Shown in pieces: positions 52,081-61,732 of a stretch of DNA of 64,000 nt. The DNA comes from Microvirga terrestris. Its GTDB lineage: Bacteria > Pseudomonadota > Alphaproteobacteria > Rhizobiales > Beijerinckiaceae. The position numbers and the translations under genes are program-made. Each line of letters opens with the position of its first letter. The first letter of the stretch is position 1. The stretch covers positions 62,001 through 126,000 of the forward strand of contig NZ_JADQDN010000009.1 of assembly GCF_015694425.1 (NCBI RefSeq), given 5' to 3'. The notes below the pieces were generated by a model that worked only from the letters and a program-made list of their open reading frames with translations, was not told the origin of the DNA and did no database searches.

Positions 52081-54444
52081 ATGACTGAAACAGGGATCGG
52101 CGCACCCGTCCGCCGGAAAGAGGATCAGCGTTTCGTCACCGGCCAGGGACGCTACGTCGACGACTTCAACCGGCCTGGCCAGGCCCACGCCTATTTTCTG
52201 CGCTCGCCGCATGCTCATGCTGCCATCCGGTCCATTGACACGGGACCAGCCACGATCATGCCAGGCGTGATCGCCGTCTTCACAGGCGACGACCTTGCGG
52301 CCGATAAGATCGGCGGGCTCATCTGCGGCTGGATGATCCATTCCAAGGACGGCAGCCCGATGAAGGCTGGGCCTCACCCGGCGCTTGCCCAGGGCAAGGT
52401 GCGGTATGTAGGCGACCACGTGGCGGTTGTCATCGCCGAGACGCTCGCCCAAGCCAAGGACGCGGCGGAAGCCATCGTGGTCGACTATGACGTGCTCCCG
52501 GCCGTGGTCGAGACGGCCCAGGCCACAAAGACACCGGTCCAGGTGCATGAGGTCTCGGCCGACAACACCGTGTTCAACTGGCATCTCGGCAACAAGGACG
52601 AGACGGAAGCGGCCTTCGCACGGGCGAAGCACGTCACCAAGATCGACCTCGTCAATAACCGCCTGGTGCCGAACCCCATCGAACCGCGCGCGGCGGTTGG
52701 TGAATACGATTTCGGAACCGACAACTACACGCTCTACACGACGAGCCAGAACCCGCACGTAGCCCGCCTCGTGCTCTCGGCCTTCATCGGCGTCGCCCCC
52801 GAGCATAAGCTGCGCGTTATAGCGCCGGATGTGGGCGGCGGGTTCGGATCCAAGATCTTCATCTATGCGGAGGAGACGGTCTGCGTTTGGGCGGCCAAGA
52901 AGGTCAAGCGGCCGGTCAAGTGGACGTCGGATCGCTCGGAAGCTTTCCTGTCCGACGCGCATGGCCGCGACCACGTCACCCATGCGGAGATGGCGACCGA
53001 CGAGAACGGCAAGATCATTGGCCTGAGGGTGCACACCACGGCCAATCTCGGCGCCTATCTCTCCACCTTCTCCTCGTCCGTCCCGACCTATCTCTACGCC
53101 CCGCTCCTGTCGGGCCAGTACGACATTCCGGCGATCTACTGCGAGGTCGACGGGGTCTATACCAATACGGCGCCGGTCGATGCTTATCGCGGCGCAGGAC
53201 GACCCGAGGCCACCTTCGTGGTCGAGCGGCTCGTCGAGAAGACCGCACGAGAGCTGGGCCAGAACCCGGCCGAGTTCCGTCGCAAGAACTACATCACGCA
53301 GTTCCCGCATGCGACCCCGGTCATCATGACCTACGACACGGGCGATTATGCCGCCTCGCTCGACAAGGCGCTGGAGATTTCCGATTACAAGAACTTCGAT
53401 AGCCGCAAGCAGGAGAGCGCCCGCCGCGGCAAGCTGCGGGGCATCGGCTTCTCGAGTTATATCGAGGCCTGCGGCATCGCTCCCTCGCAGGCAGTAGGCT
53501 CGTTGGGTGCCGGTGTGGGCTTGTGGGAATCCGCCGAAGTGCGCGTCAACCCGACCGGCTCCGTCGAAGTGCTCACCGGCTCGCACAGCCACGGCCAGGG
53601 CCATGAAACCACCTTCGCCCAACTCGTCTCCGACCGGCTCGGTATCTCCATAGATCAGGTCAGCATCGTCCACGGCGACACCGACAAGGTGCAGTTCGGC
53701 ATGGGCACCTACGGCTCGCGCTCCGGTGCGGTCGGCATGTCGGCCATCGCGAAAGCCGTCGATAAGGTGATCGCCAAGGGCAAGAAGGTGGCGGCCCATG
53801 TGTTTGAAGCGTCCGAAGGCGACATCGAGTTCAAGGACGGGCGCTTCGGCGTGGCCGGCACCGACCGTTCCATGGCCTTCGGCGAGATCGCCCTTCAGGC
53901 CTATATCGCCCACAAGTTCTCGGGCCAGGACCTTGAGCCCGGTTTGAAGGAGGGAGCGTTCTACGATCCCACCAACTTCACCTTCCCGGCCGGCGTCCAT
54001 ATCTGCGAGGTGGAGATCGACCCGGATACAGGCGTGACCAAGATCGAGCGCTGGACGGCGGTGGACGATTTCGGGGTGATCATCAACCCGATGATCGTCG
54101 AAGGCCAGGTGCATGGCGGCATCGCGCAGGGCGTCGGTCAGGCGCTTCTTGAAGGCGCCGTCTACGACCAGAGCGGCCAGCTCATCACAGCCAGCTTCAA
54201 CGATTACTGCATGCCGCGGGCCATCGACCTGCCGTCCTTCCAGGTCGGAATGACAACAACCCCCTGCCCTTCGAATCCACTCGGGATCAAGGGCTGCGGC
54301 GAGGCGGGAGCCATCGCAGCTCCGCCGGCAGTCATCAACGCGATCACCGACGCCCTGGGACATGAGGACATCGCCATGCCGGCAACACCCCAAGCGGTGT
54401 GGCGGGCGGCCCAGAAGGCGCGCATGCCGATGGCGGCGGAATAA
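52081..54444 (+). CDS. coxL: Molybdenum hydroxylase large subunit, form II CO dehydrogenase type
   Basis: 787 residues with GGGAGG before the ATG. GGGFGSK at 252-258 and the active-site loop AYRGAGR at 368-374. The form I enzyme has AYXCSFR here, so this is form II and lacks the copper-binding Cys. The catalytic Glu is about 741 in [11 protein letters not shown] oxidation by form II has been questioned, and aldehydes or purines are possible substrates. Downstream coxM follows after 12 bases. Confidence 0.94.
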   Translation: MTETGIGAPVRRKEDQRFVTGQGRYVDDFNRPGQAHAYFLRSPHAHAAIRSIDTGPATIMPGVIAVFTGDDLAADKIGGLICGWMIHSKDGSPMKAGPHPALAQGKVRYVGDHVAVVIAETLAQAKDAAEAIVVDYDVLPAVVETAQATKTPVQVHEVSADNTVFNWHLGNKDETEAAFARAKHVTKIDLVNNRLVPNPIEPRAAVGEYDFGTDNYTLYTTSQNPHVARLVLSAFIGVAPEHKLRVIAPDVGGGFGSKIFIYAEETVCVWAAKKVKRPVKWTSDRSEAFLSDAHGRDHVTHAEMATDENGKIIGLRVHTTANLGAYLSTFSSSVPTYLYAPLLSGQYDIPAIYCEVDGVYTNTAPVDAYRGAGRPEATFVVERLVEKTARELGQNPAEFRRKNYITQFPHATPVIMTYDTGDYAASLDKALEISDYKNFDSRKQESARRGKLRGIGFSSYIEACGIAPSQAVGSLGAGVGLWESAEVRVNPTGSVEVLTGSHSHGQGHETTFAQLVSDRLGISIDQVSIVHGDTDKVQFGMGTYGSRSGAVGMSAIAKAVDKVIAKGKKVAAHVFEASEGDIEFKDGRFGVAGTDRSMAFGEIALQAYIAHKFSGQDLEPGLKEGAFYDPTNFTFPAGVHICEVEIDPDTGVTKIERWTAVDDFGVIINPMIVEGQVHGGIAQGVGQALLEGAVYDQSGQLITASFNDYCMPRAIDLPSFQVGMTTTPCPSNPLGIKGCGEAGAIAAPPAVINAITDALGHEDIAMPATPQAVWRAAQKARMPMAAE

Positions 54445-54456
54445 GGGAGGACGGGA

Positions 54457-55263
54457 ATGTACGCTTTCGAATATCACCGCCCGACGAGCGTCAAGGAGGC
54501 CGCAGGCCTCGCCGGCAAAGCCGAGGACATCAAGTTCCTTGCCGGCGGCCACACGCTTCTGCCGACCATGAAGCTGCGGCTCGCAGGTCCGGCCAACCTG
54601 ATCGATCTCGGGCAGATTGCGGAACTTCGCGGCATCGAACGCTCCGGTGACACGGTCACCATCGGGGCCATGATGAAGCACGCGGAGGTCGCCAATTCGG
54701 CCGAGGTAAAGGAGGCCATTCCGGCACTTGCCGAAATGGCCGAACTCATCGGCGATCCGCATGTGCGCAATCGCGGCACCATCGGCGGCTCCATCGCCAA
54801 CAACGATCCGTCGGCGGATTATCCGGCCGCCTGTCTCGCCCTCAACGCGACCATCATCACCAACCAGCGCAAGATCGCCGCGGATGACTTCTTCCAGGGC
54901 ATCTTCACGACCGCTTTGGAGGAAGGCGAGATCATCACCCAGGTCTCGTTCAAGGTCCCCTCGCAGGCAGCCTATACCAAATTCCGTAATCCGGCGTCGC
55001 GCTATGCCCTCGTCGGCGTATTCGTGGCCAAACATGCGAGTGGCGTACGCGTGGCCGTGACGGGAGCGGGTTCGAGCGGGGTGTTCCGGGTAACTGATAT
55101 GGAGCGGGCGCTGAGCGGGAACTTCGCGGCTGAAGCTCTCGAAGGTGTCACAGTGGCGGAGAGCGAGATGAACAGCGACATCCATGCGGATGCCGCCTAT
55201 CGGGCTCATCTCGTGGGCGTCATGGCACGACGCGCCGTACAGGCGGCGGTCGCGCGGGGCTGA
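54457..55263 (+). CDS. coxM: CO dehydrogenase-type medium subunit (FAD-binding)
   Basis: 268 residues, CoxM/XdhB type. FAD motifs [18 protein letters not shown] (with HTLLP) and [23 protein letters not shown]. It takes electrons from the 2Fe-2S subunit. Gene order here is S-L-M, not the M-S-L of classical form I operons. Confidence 0.94.
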   Translation: MYAFEYHRPTSVKEAAGLAGKAEDIKFLAGGHTLLPTMKLRLAGPANLIDLGQIAELRGIERSGDTVTIGAMMKHAEVANSAEVKEAIPALAEMAELIGDPHVRNRGTIGGSIANNDPSADYPAACLALNATIITNQRKIAADDFFQGIFTTALEEGEIITQVSFKVPSQAAYTKFRNPASRYALVGVFVAKHASGVRVAVTGAGSSGVFRVTDMERALSGNFAAEALEGVTVAESEMNSDIHADAAYRAHLVGVMARRAVQAAVARG

Positions 55264-55290
55264 ACAGCCACACCTGCTTGACGTTGACTT

Positions 55291-55320
55291 GATGCCCGGG
55301 CTCGCTCCGGGCATCTTGTC
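55291..55320 (+). terminator. Hairpin between coxM and coxD, possible attenuator
   Basis: Perfect 9-bp stem GATGCCCGG (55291-55299)/CCGGGCATC (55307-55315), loop GCTCGCT, then TTGTCC. The T run is weak, so read-through to coxD and coxE is likely; the hairpin may set lower expression of the maturation genes. Confidence 0.45.
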
Positions 55321-55340
55321 CTCAGGGAGAAGCACAGTCC

Positions 55341-56255
55341 GTGGCCAATCAACCCGATTCCATTGACAGCACACTGGCTCTTCTGGAGAGTTCCGGCTAT
55401 GTGGCCGACCGTTCGCTCGGGACGGTGCTCTTTCTCGCGCTGAAGCTCGGACGGCCGCTCTTCCTCGAAGGCGAAGCCGGTGTCGGCAAGACGGAGATCG
55501 CGAAAGTGCTCTCGTCGGCACTCGGACGACGCCTCATCCGCCTTCAGTGCTACGAGGGCCTCGACGTGGCCTCGGCGGTCTATGAATGGAACTATGCCGG
55601 GCAGATGATGGCCATCCGGCTGGCCGAAGCCGGCGGAGCGGTGGATCGTGACACGCTGGAAAGCGACCTGTTTTCGGAACGCTATCTGGTCAAGCGCCCG
55701 CTTCTGAAGGCGCTGGAACCTGACACCGCCGGCGCCCCGGTTCTCCTGATCGACGAGCTCGACCGTACCGACGAGGCGTTCGAGGCCTTTCTTCTGGAGG
55801 TTCTCTCGGACTTTCAGGTCACCATTCCGGAACTCGGCACCGTCAAGGCGGAGCACCCACCCATCGTGATCATCACGTCGAACCGTACCCGCGAGATTCA
55901 CGACGCGCTCAAGCGCCGCTGCCTCTATCACTGGGTTGACTATCCGGATGCTGAGCGGGAGCTTGCGATCCTGTCGAGCCGTGTTCCGCAGGCGGCCGAG
56001 CGCCTGTCGCAGGAGATCGTGGCCTTCGTCCAGGCAATCCGGAAAGAGGATCTGTTCAAGGCGCCGGGGGTAGCCGAAACCCTCGACTGGGCCTCGGCCC
56101 TCGTGGAGCTCGATGCGGTGGCGCTCGATCCAGCGCTGGTCTCCGACACCCTCGGTGTCCTGCTGAAATACCAGGACGACATCCAGAAGATGCAGGGCAG
56201 CCGGGCTAAGGACATGCTCGATCAGGTTCAGAGCATATTGAGGGCACCCGCGTGA
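55341..56255 (+). CDS. coxD: MoxR-family AAA+ ATPase (CoxD-like)
   Basis: 304 residues from a GTG with GGGAGAAG upstream. Walker A GEAGVGKTEIAK, Walker B LLIDELDRTD, sensor 1 IITSNRTREI. CoxD works with CoxE to mature the CO dehydrogenase active site. It overlaps coxE by 4 bases (GTGA). Confidence 0.92.
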   Translation: MANQPDSIDSTLALLESSGYVADRSLGTVLFLALKLGRPLFLEGEAGVGKTEIAKVLSSALGRRLIRLQCYEGLDVASAVYEWNYAGQMMAIRLAEAGGAVDRDTLESDLFSERYLVKRPLLKALEPDTAGAPVLLIDELDRTDEAFEAFLLEVLSDFQVTIPELGTVKAEHPPIVIITSNRTREIHDALKRRCLYHWVDYPDAERELAILSSRVPQAAERLSQEIVAFVQAIRKEDLFKAPGVAETLDWASALVELDAVALDPALVSDTLGVLLKYQDDIQKMQGSRAKDMLDQVQSILRAPA

Positions 56256-57472
56256 CCGGCGAGACCACCCGTCAGGGTGAAGGTCGTCTTGCAGACAACA
56301 TCGCCTATTTCGCCCGCGCCTTGCGCATCGCCGGTCTACCGGTCGGCCCCGGGGCGATTCTGGATGCCATTGCGGCAGTCGAAGCGGCGCGGATCGGAAC
56401 CCGCGAGGATTTTTACTGGACGCTCCATTCGGTGTTCGTGAAGCGGCATGAGCACAGCATTCTGTTCGATCAGGCGTTCAGGATTTTTTGGCGAAGGCGC
56501 GCTTTGATCGAGAAGCTCATCGCCCAAATGTCGCCGATTGCGCCCGGCGGAGCCAAAGAGGAGAAGAAGCCGCAGGCTGGCGCTCTGCGCGTGGCAGAAG
56601 CGCTTGCTACGCCTAGGCGGGAGAAGCCGGAGCCGGTCGAGAAGACCGAGCTCTCCGCCCGCCTCACCGTGTCGGATCGCGAGGTCCTGAAGGCGAAGGA
56701 TTTCGCCCAGATGTCGGCGGCCGAGATCGCCGTAGCCAAGCGCCTGATCGCCGAGATGTCCTTGCCTACCGATGAAGTGACCACGCGCCGCTTCCTGTCC
56801 GATCCGCGAGGCCGTCGGATCGATCCGCGCAGGACGTTCCGGCGCTCGTTGCGTGGCGGCGGAGCCGTGATCGACCTCGCCTATCGCTCTCCGGCCGTCC
56901 GTCATGCGCCGGTGGTGGCGCTCATGGACATCTCTGGCTCCATGGCTGAGTATTCGCGGCTCTTCCTGCATTTCCTGCACGCCATTGCCGAGAAAAGGCG
57001 GAAGGTTAATTCCTTCGTCTTCGCGACGCGGCTGACCAACATTAGCCGCGAGCTAATGAGCCGCGATCCTGATGAGGCGCTCACCCGCGCCTCGAAACGC
57101 GTGCATGATTGGGAGGGCGGAACGCGGATCGCCCATGCGCTTCATGACTTCAACCACCATTGGTCCCGACGCGTGCTCGGCCAGGGCGCGATCGTGCTGC
57201 TGTTCACGGATGGGCTTGAGCGGGAGGTGACCCGAGACCTCACCTTCGAGATGGACCGGCTCAAGCGTTCATGCCGCCGCCTGATCTGGCTGAATCCGCT
57301 CCTGCGCTTCGACGCTTTCGAGGCCCGTGCGACCGGCATCCGGGCAATGCTGCCCCATGTGGATGAGTTCCGACCGATTCACAGTCTGGCTTCGATGCAG
57401 GAGCTCTGCCGTGCCCTGTCCGGCGAGCCAACAGTGCGAGACAATCCGCGCCAGTGGCTGCGGGCGTCGTGA
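56252..57472 (+). CDS. coxE: VWA-domain protein (CoxE-like)
   Basis: 406 residues from a GTG overlapping coxD. The N-terminal ~150 residues are variable and basic. The VWA domain follows, with MIDAS motif DISGSM in VALMDISGSMAEY and FTDGLER. CoxE is the partner of the MoxR ATPase CoxD. It is the last gene of the plus-strand cox arm. Confidence 0.92.
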   Translation: MTGETTRQGEGRLADNIAYFARALRIAGLPVGPGAILDAIAAVEAARIGTREDFYWTLHSVFVKRHEHSILFDQAFRIFWRRRALIEKLIAQMSPIAPGGAKEEKKPQAGALRVAEALATPRREKPEPVEKTELSARLTVSDREVLKAKDFAQMSAAEIAVAKRLIAEMSLPTDEVTTRRFLSDPRGRRIDPRRTFRRSLRGGGAVIDLAYRSPAVRHAPVVALMDISGSMAEYSRLFLHFLHAIAEKRRKVNSFVFATRLTNISRELMSRDPDEALTRASKRVHDWEGGTRIAHALHDFNHHWSRRVLGQGAIVLLFTDGLEREVTRDLTFEMDRLKRSCRRLIWLNPLLRFDAFEARATGIRAMLPHVDEFRPIHSLASMQELCRALSGEPTVRDNPRQWLRAS

Positions 57473-57602
57473 GACACGGACGCCAGGGCTCGAACCTGCG
57501 ACAGCGGAGTCGCCGAAAGGAGCAGGCTGCGGATGGTGAGACGCCGCGCGAAAAGATTCCGGCAAGCTTCTCTCAAGACTAGTTTTTCGATGATGGGGAG
57601 AG

Positions 57603-57677
57603 TGGCGCGCCCTAGGGGAGTCGAACCCCTCTTTCCTGCGTGAAAGGCAGATGTCCTAACCGATAGACGAAGGGCGC
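57603..57677 (-). tRNA. tRNA-Glu (anticodon TTC)
   Basis: 75 bases with encoded CCA at 57603-57605. Acceptor GCGCCCT/AGGGCGC, discriminator G, anticodon loop CTTTCAC giving TTC, T arm GAGGGGTTCGACTCCCCT. Confidence 0.96.
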
Positions 57678-57756
57678 GCAGGGCTTCGGGGCGGTGCCGC
57701 CGAAGTGGGCGAACCTATAGATGGGTTCGTGATGCATCGCAAGCACCCGAATTCAA

Positions 57757-59568
57757 TTATTCAGGCCGTGCGGCATCCATGATGCGAAGCTCGGCTTTCT
57801 CTCCGCCGCCCCAGCGATCGATGGCCAGCGTTCCGGCCACATGGAGCGGATTGCCGATGGCCTGCGACAGCACATTGCCAAGAGGCTGACCCGCAGCCCG
57901 GAAGGCGATTCCGCCGATGAAACTGCCGTCTCCGCCGCGAAGCTTCACCCTCAGATGCCCACCGCTGCCGACCTCCCGTGCCTCGATGACCCGATGCTGC
58001 GGGAAAACGAAGACAGGCTCGGGTTGGCCCTGGCCGAACGGACCTGCCCTTTCGAGCGCCGTCACCACGGCGGGCTGTGCGCCAGCGGCGGTCAGGGTCG
58101 CATCAATGGCGAAATTGTCCCGCAGGCGCATGGCGCTCACGGGTTCGGAGAGCCGCTCGGTCACAAAATCCAAGAAACGCTGAAGGTCCGTGGCTTGGAT
58201 CGTCACGCCGGCCGCCATGGTGTGGCCGCCGCCCTTGATGGCAAGCCCGGCATCCACGGCCGCCCGCACGGCGTAGCCCAGATCGACGCCGGGCACGGAC
58301 CGGCCCGAGCCGGTGGCTGTCCCATCCTGGTTGAGGGTGAACGCGAAAGCCGGACGGCGGAACCGCTCCTTGGTACGGGCGGAGATCAGCCCGACGACGC
58401 CGGGGTGCCACGCGGCTGAAGCCGTGACGAGGACGGCTAAGTCCGGCGCCCGCTCAAGGGCCATCATGGCCTGGGCCTCCGCCTCGGCGACGGCTACGAC
58501 TTCGATGGCCTGCCGGTCCCGATTGAGCCGGTCCAGTTCAGCGGCCAATCTGCCGGCTTGAACCGGGTCTTCAGTGAGGAGAAGCTTTGAGCCCAGGGCG
58601 GCATCGCCGATGCGACCGCCGGCATTGATGCGGGGCCCGACAAGGTAGCCGAGATGCCAGCTCTCCGGGGCTCCTGCAAGCCCTGCCGTATCAAGAAGCG
58701 CTGCCAAGCCCACCCGGCGGCGGCTTCTCATGATCGCCAGTCCCTGGCGCACGAAGGCACGGTTGAGGCCCAGCAGCGGCACCACGTCAGCCACTGTGGC
58801 AAGAGCCACAAGGTCGAGACTGCCCATCAGATCGGGCTCAGACCGGCCCTCGAAGAACCCGCGCGAGCGCAGGGTGCGGTTGAGGGCGACAAGGGTCAGG
58901 AAAACCACGCCCGCGGCGCAGAGATGGCCGAGGCCCGACAGATCGTCCTGCCGGTTCGGGTTCACGATGGCGAGCGCTTCCGGCAGGCGCTCGGGCGCCT
59001 GGTGGTGGTCGATGACGACGGGATCGAGTCCAAGGCGGCGGGCCTCGGCCAGGGGCTCGATGCTGGCGGTGCCGCAATCGACCGTCACCAGGATATCGGC
59101 ACCCTGCTCTTTTAGGGCCCGGATCGCATCCACGTTCGGGCCATAGCCCTCCGTGATCCGGTCGGGAATGTGGATGACATATTCCACACCGCAGGCCAGC
59201 AGGTATTCGGCGAGCAGTGCGGCGCTGCAGGCGCCGTCCACATCGTAATCACCGAAAATCGCCACCTTCTCATTGCGCGTCACCGCATCGGCGAGGCGGG
59301 AGGCTGCCGCCTCCATGTCGGTGAGCTTGTGCGGGTCCGGCATGAGGTCCCGCAGGCGCGGGTTCAGGAAGCCGTCGGTCTCATGGATGCCGACGCCTCG
59401 GCCAGCGAGTACACGGGCGAGGACGTCGGGCAGGCCATGGGTTTGGGAAATGGCGAGCGCAACGGTGCTCTGGGCGGCATCGCAGCGCTCGACCCAGGTA
59501 CGCCCGAGGGCGGAATTGGCGACACCCAGGAAGGGTTTTGGCAATTGAAGAGGGGATGATTCGGTCAC
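57757..59568 (-). CDS. recJ: Single-stranded-DNA-specific exonuclease RecJ
   Basis: 603 residues from a GTG at 59568. DHH-family motifs: DYDVDG (107-112), D-H-H at 187-189 in VVIDHHQAPERLPE, and downstream GPRINAGGRIGDA; an OB-type domain closes the protein. RecJ degrades single-stranded DNA 5' to 3' in recombination and mismatch repair. An about 380-base leader with a strong promoter precedes it. Confidence 0.95.
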   Translation of the reverse strand: MTESSPLQLPKPFLGVANSALGRTWVERCDAAQSTVALAISQTHGLPDVLARVLAGRGVGIHETDGFLNPRLRDLMPDPHKLTDMEAAASRLADAVTRNEKVAIFGDYDVDGACSAALLAEYLLACGVEYVIHIPDRITEGYGPNVDAIRALKEQGADILVTVDCGTASIEPLAEARRLGLDPVVIDHHQAPERLPEALAIVNPNRQDDLSGLGHLCAAGVVFLTLVALNRTLRSRGFFEGRSEPDLMGSLDLVALATVADVVPLLGLNRAFVRQGLAIMRSRRRVGLAALLDTAGLAGAPESWHLGYLVGPRINAGGRIGDAALGSKLLLTEDPVQAGRLAAELDRLNRDRQAIEVVAVAEAEAQAMMALERAPDLAVLVTASAAWHPGVVGLISARTKERFRRPAFAFTLNQDGTATGSGRSVPGVDLGYAVRAAVDAGLAIKGGGHTMAAGVTIQATDLQRFLDFVTERLSEPVSAMRLRDNFAIDATLTAAGAQPAVVTALERAGPFGQGQPEPVFVFPQHRVIEAREVGSGGHLRVKLRGGDGSFIGGIAFRAAGQPLGNVLSQAIGNPLHVAGTLAIDRWGGGEKAELRIMDAARPE

Positions 59569-59584
59569 AGCGCGAGTCTTAACC

Positions 59585-59951
59585 CCGAATTGTGGTCAAA
59601 GCACCCGACGATCTTCGGGGAGTGCCGTCTCCTTGTCATCCCGGATGCCGCAGGGAATTTGGAAGTGTTCAAGCAATCGATTGTCACAGAGCCAGCACCT
59701 TGGGGCCCGCAGCCGTTGGGCTGCGAGCCTGAAGGTTAAGATCGAGGGAGGCGTGGCGGGCAGCCCGGCTCGATGGGTGTGGGAAATGTGAGAGCCAGAC
59801 TGCCCGTCACGCGCGGTTTGTTTCAGCGGACCTGGATCAAGCCAGGATCGGCCACCCGCGATCACAGGTGTGCGAGACCTGCGGCGGGACCGCTCCTTGC
59901 CCCACATCTGCGACGCCTCGCGAGCGCCCCCCTCGTCGGGCGAGGATGTCC
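59585..59951 (-). ncRNA. Candidate structured RNA or long recJ leader
   Basis: From a predicted start near 59948-59951, about 380 bases run to recJ without a protein frame. Hairpins visible on the minus strand include CCTCG-CCCGA-CGAGG, CAGGT-CTCGCAC-ACCTG, GGGCAG...GGCTC paired with GAGCC...CTGCCC, and CGCAGCC-CAAC-GGCTGCG (59708-59725). None is followed by a T tract. It does not match SRP RNA, RNase P or tmRNA motifs that I know. It may be an independent RNA or an untranslated leader. Confidence 0.45.
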
Positions 59952-59954
59952 CCA

Positions 59955-59983
59955 GCTATAGCCCAGCTTAAGACGATTGTCAA
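59955..59983 (-). promoter_or_regulatory. Strong sigma-70-type promoter upstream of recJ
   Basis: On the minus strand, TTGACA (59978-59983) and TATAGC (59955-59960) are separated by exactly 17 bases, the best housekeeping promoter in the window. Transcription should begin near 59948-59951 at a G run. Confidence 0.65.
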
Positions 59984-60101
59984 GAACAAAATAGGAACAT
60001 AACCTCGCCCTCTCCGGGTCGTGGCCGTGCTCGTCCTGTCCATGCATGCCTTGAACGGCGGCAAAGACATGGGTTCCAGACCAAGCCGAGGGGATGGCGC
60101 C

Positions 60102-60545
60102 TCAGCCCAGCAGATGCCGATACTGGATGAAGCCGCTGCGGGAGGCGACCTTTTCGTAGAGCGCCTGGGCTGCCACGTTCGTCTCGTGCGTCAGCCAATA
60201 AACCCGGCTTGCTCCATCCGCCCTCGCCTTTTCATAGACCGCCTCGATCAGCATCCGACCTGCACCGCGTCCGCGTGCCTCCTCTGCGGTAAACAGGTCC
60301 TGCAGATAACAGTAGCTGCCGATGGTCCAGGTGGAGCGGTGATAGAGGTAATGCACGATACCGACGATCCTGCTGTCGAGGATTGCAGCGAGACCATGCA
60401 TGGGTTCGGCAGGATCGTTGAGCCGCCGCCACGTCTCCTCCGTGACCGCCGCCGGCAGGGATGATTTGTAGAAGGTAAGATACCCCTGCCAGAGGGGTTC
60501 CCAGGCCTCGCGATCATCCACCGTGAAGGGCCGAATTTGGATCAT
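60102..60545 (-). CDS. GNAT-family N-acetyltransferase
   Basis: 147 residues. The acetyl-CoA loop is YLQDLFTAEEARGRGAGRMLIEAV (motif A with RGRGAG); the N-terminus IRPFTVDDREAWEPLWQGYLTFYK is GNAT-like. The substrate is unknown; WLTHETNVAAQALYEKVA near the end resembles diamine- or amino-acid-type acetyltransferases. Confidence 0.9.
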   Translation of the reverse strand: MIQIRPFTVDDREAWEPLWQGYLTFYKSSLPAAVTEETWRRLNDPAEPMHGLAAILDSRIVGIVHYLYHRSTWTIGSYCYLQDLFTAEEARGRGAGRMLIEAVYEKARADGASRVYWLTHETNVAAQALYEKVASRSGFIQYRHLLG

Positions 60546-60568
60546 GCGTCTCTCCTAATCTGCTCCAT

Positions 60569-60649
60569 CGTCATCCCCGGATTTATTGCGGGGATCCGCG
60601 TCTCTAGCGTCCTAAAACGTCGATGGCCGGGACGAGCCCGGCCATGACG
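60569..60649. repeat. Dispersed palindromic repeat element
   Basis: 81 bases with terminal inverted repeats CGTCATCCCCGG...CCGGCCATGACG (10 of 12 bases matched). Two inner hairpins: ATCCCCG (60573-60579)/CGGGGAT (60589-60595) and ATGGCCGGG (60623-60631)/CCCGGCCAT (60637-60645). It resembles the GTCATGGCCGGG-type intergenic palindromes widespread in rhizobial genomes. It lies between the GNAT gene and glpX and could double as a glpX terminator. Confidence 0.65.
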
Positions 60650-60677
60650 AAGATAATATCGGCAGCTTGGCTGCAAT

Positions 60678-61676
60678 TTAGTCCAGGTGGAACTTAGCAA
60701 GTTCCCGGTGCTCGCCGTAGATGCGGCGGACGGTGCCTGTCGCGGAACGGTAGACCACCGTCTCAGTGGTGATCACATCCTTGCCGAAGTGCACGCCCTT
60801 GGTGAGCGCGCTGTCGGTCACGCCGGTGGCTGCCACGATCACGTCACCCCGAGCGAGATCCGTCATATCGTATTTCCGGTTCGGATCGGTGACGCCCATC
60901 TGGAGAGCGCGGGAGCGCTTCTCCTCCGTGTCGAGGATCAGGCGGGCCTGCATCTGGCCGCCGATGCAGCGGAGCGCTCCGGCCGCCAGAACGCCCTCGG
61001 GGGCGGCGCCGATGCCGAGATAGATGTCGATGCCCGTCTCTTCCGGCTTCGTGGTGAAGATCACGCCGGCCACGTCGCCATCCGAGATCAGACGAACGCC
61101 CGCGCCCGTCTTGCGGATGGCCGCAATCAGATCGGCATGGCGCGGACGGTCGAGCACGAGGGCGGTTAGCTCGTTCACCTTCACGCCCTTAGCCTTGGCG
61201 AGATTGTGAAGGTTTTCCTCGGGGCTGGCATCCAGATCGACCACGCCGGCAGAGTATCCGGGACCGACGGCGATCTTGTGCATGTAGACGTCGGGAGCGG
61301 CCAGCAGGGTGCCGGATTCGGCCATGGCCATCACGGCGATGGAGCCTGGCATATCCTTGGCGCAGAGCGTGGTGCCTTCCAGCGGATCGACAGCGATGTC
61401 GACCTTCGGACCCTGCTTGTTGCCGACCCTCTCGCCGATGAAGAGCATCGGCGCCTCGTCGCGCTCGCCCTCGCCGATCACCACCGTGCCGTCGATGGGA
61501 AGCTTGTTCAGCTCACGCCGCATGGCATCCACGGCCGCCTGGTCGGCGGCCTTCTCGTTGCCGCGGCCGCGCAGCCTGGCGGAGGCCACCGCCGCGCGCT
61601 CAGTGACGCGGACGAGCTCCAGGGTCAGGATGCGCTCGATGATTTGGCCCGGTTGGACGGTAATGCCTTGCGACAT
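60678..61676 (-). CDS. glpX: Class II fructose-1,6-bisphosphatase
   Basis: 332 residues. Li-sensitive phosphatase fold: VIGEGERDEAPMLFIGERVG, DPLEGTTLCAKDMPGSIAVMA and GIGAAPEGVLAAGAL. It hydrolyses fructose 1,6-bisphosphate in gluconeogenesis and can take sedoheptulose bisphosphate. Same strand as hom, 57 bases downstream of it, a gene order conserved in alphaproteobacteria. Confidence 0.95.
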   Translation of the reverse strand: MSQGITVQPGQIIERILTLELVRVTERAAVASARLRGRGNEKAADQAAVDAMRRELNKLPIDGTVVIGEGERDEAPMLFIGERVGNKQGPKVDIAVDPLEGTTLCAKDMPGSIAVMAMAESGTLLAAPDVYMHKIAVGPGYSAGVVDLDASPEENLHNLAKAKGVKVNELTALVLDRPRHADLIAAIRKTGAGVRLISDGDVAGVIFTTKPEETGIDIYLGIGAAPEGVLAAGALRCIGGQMQARLILDTEEKRSRALQMGVTDPNRKYDMTDLARGDVIVAATGVTDSALTKGVHFGKDVITTETVVYRSATGTVRRIYGEHRELAKFHLD

Positions 61677-61732
61677 GGACGTGTCGTCTCCCTTATCGTG
61701 ATCGTGGCCGAGCCATTGGTCCCGGCGTTAGG

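Noticed and set aside
59585-59951. SRP RNA, RNase P RNA or tmRNA as identity of the recJ leader
   Set aside because: The SRP GGAAGGAAGCAGCC loop, the RNase P GAGGAAAGUCC block and a tmRNA-like coding tag were looked for and not found by eye.
59596-60070. Several 60-100-codon frames between recJ and the GNAT gene
   Set aside because: No domain, ribosome site or signal; they lie in the structured leader region.
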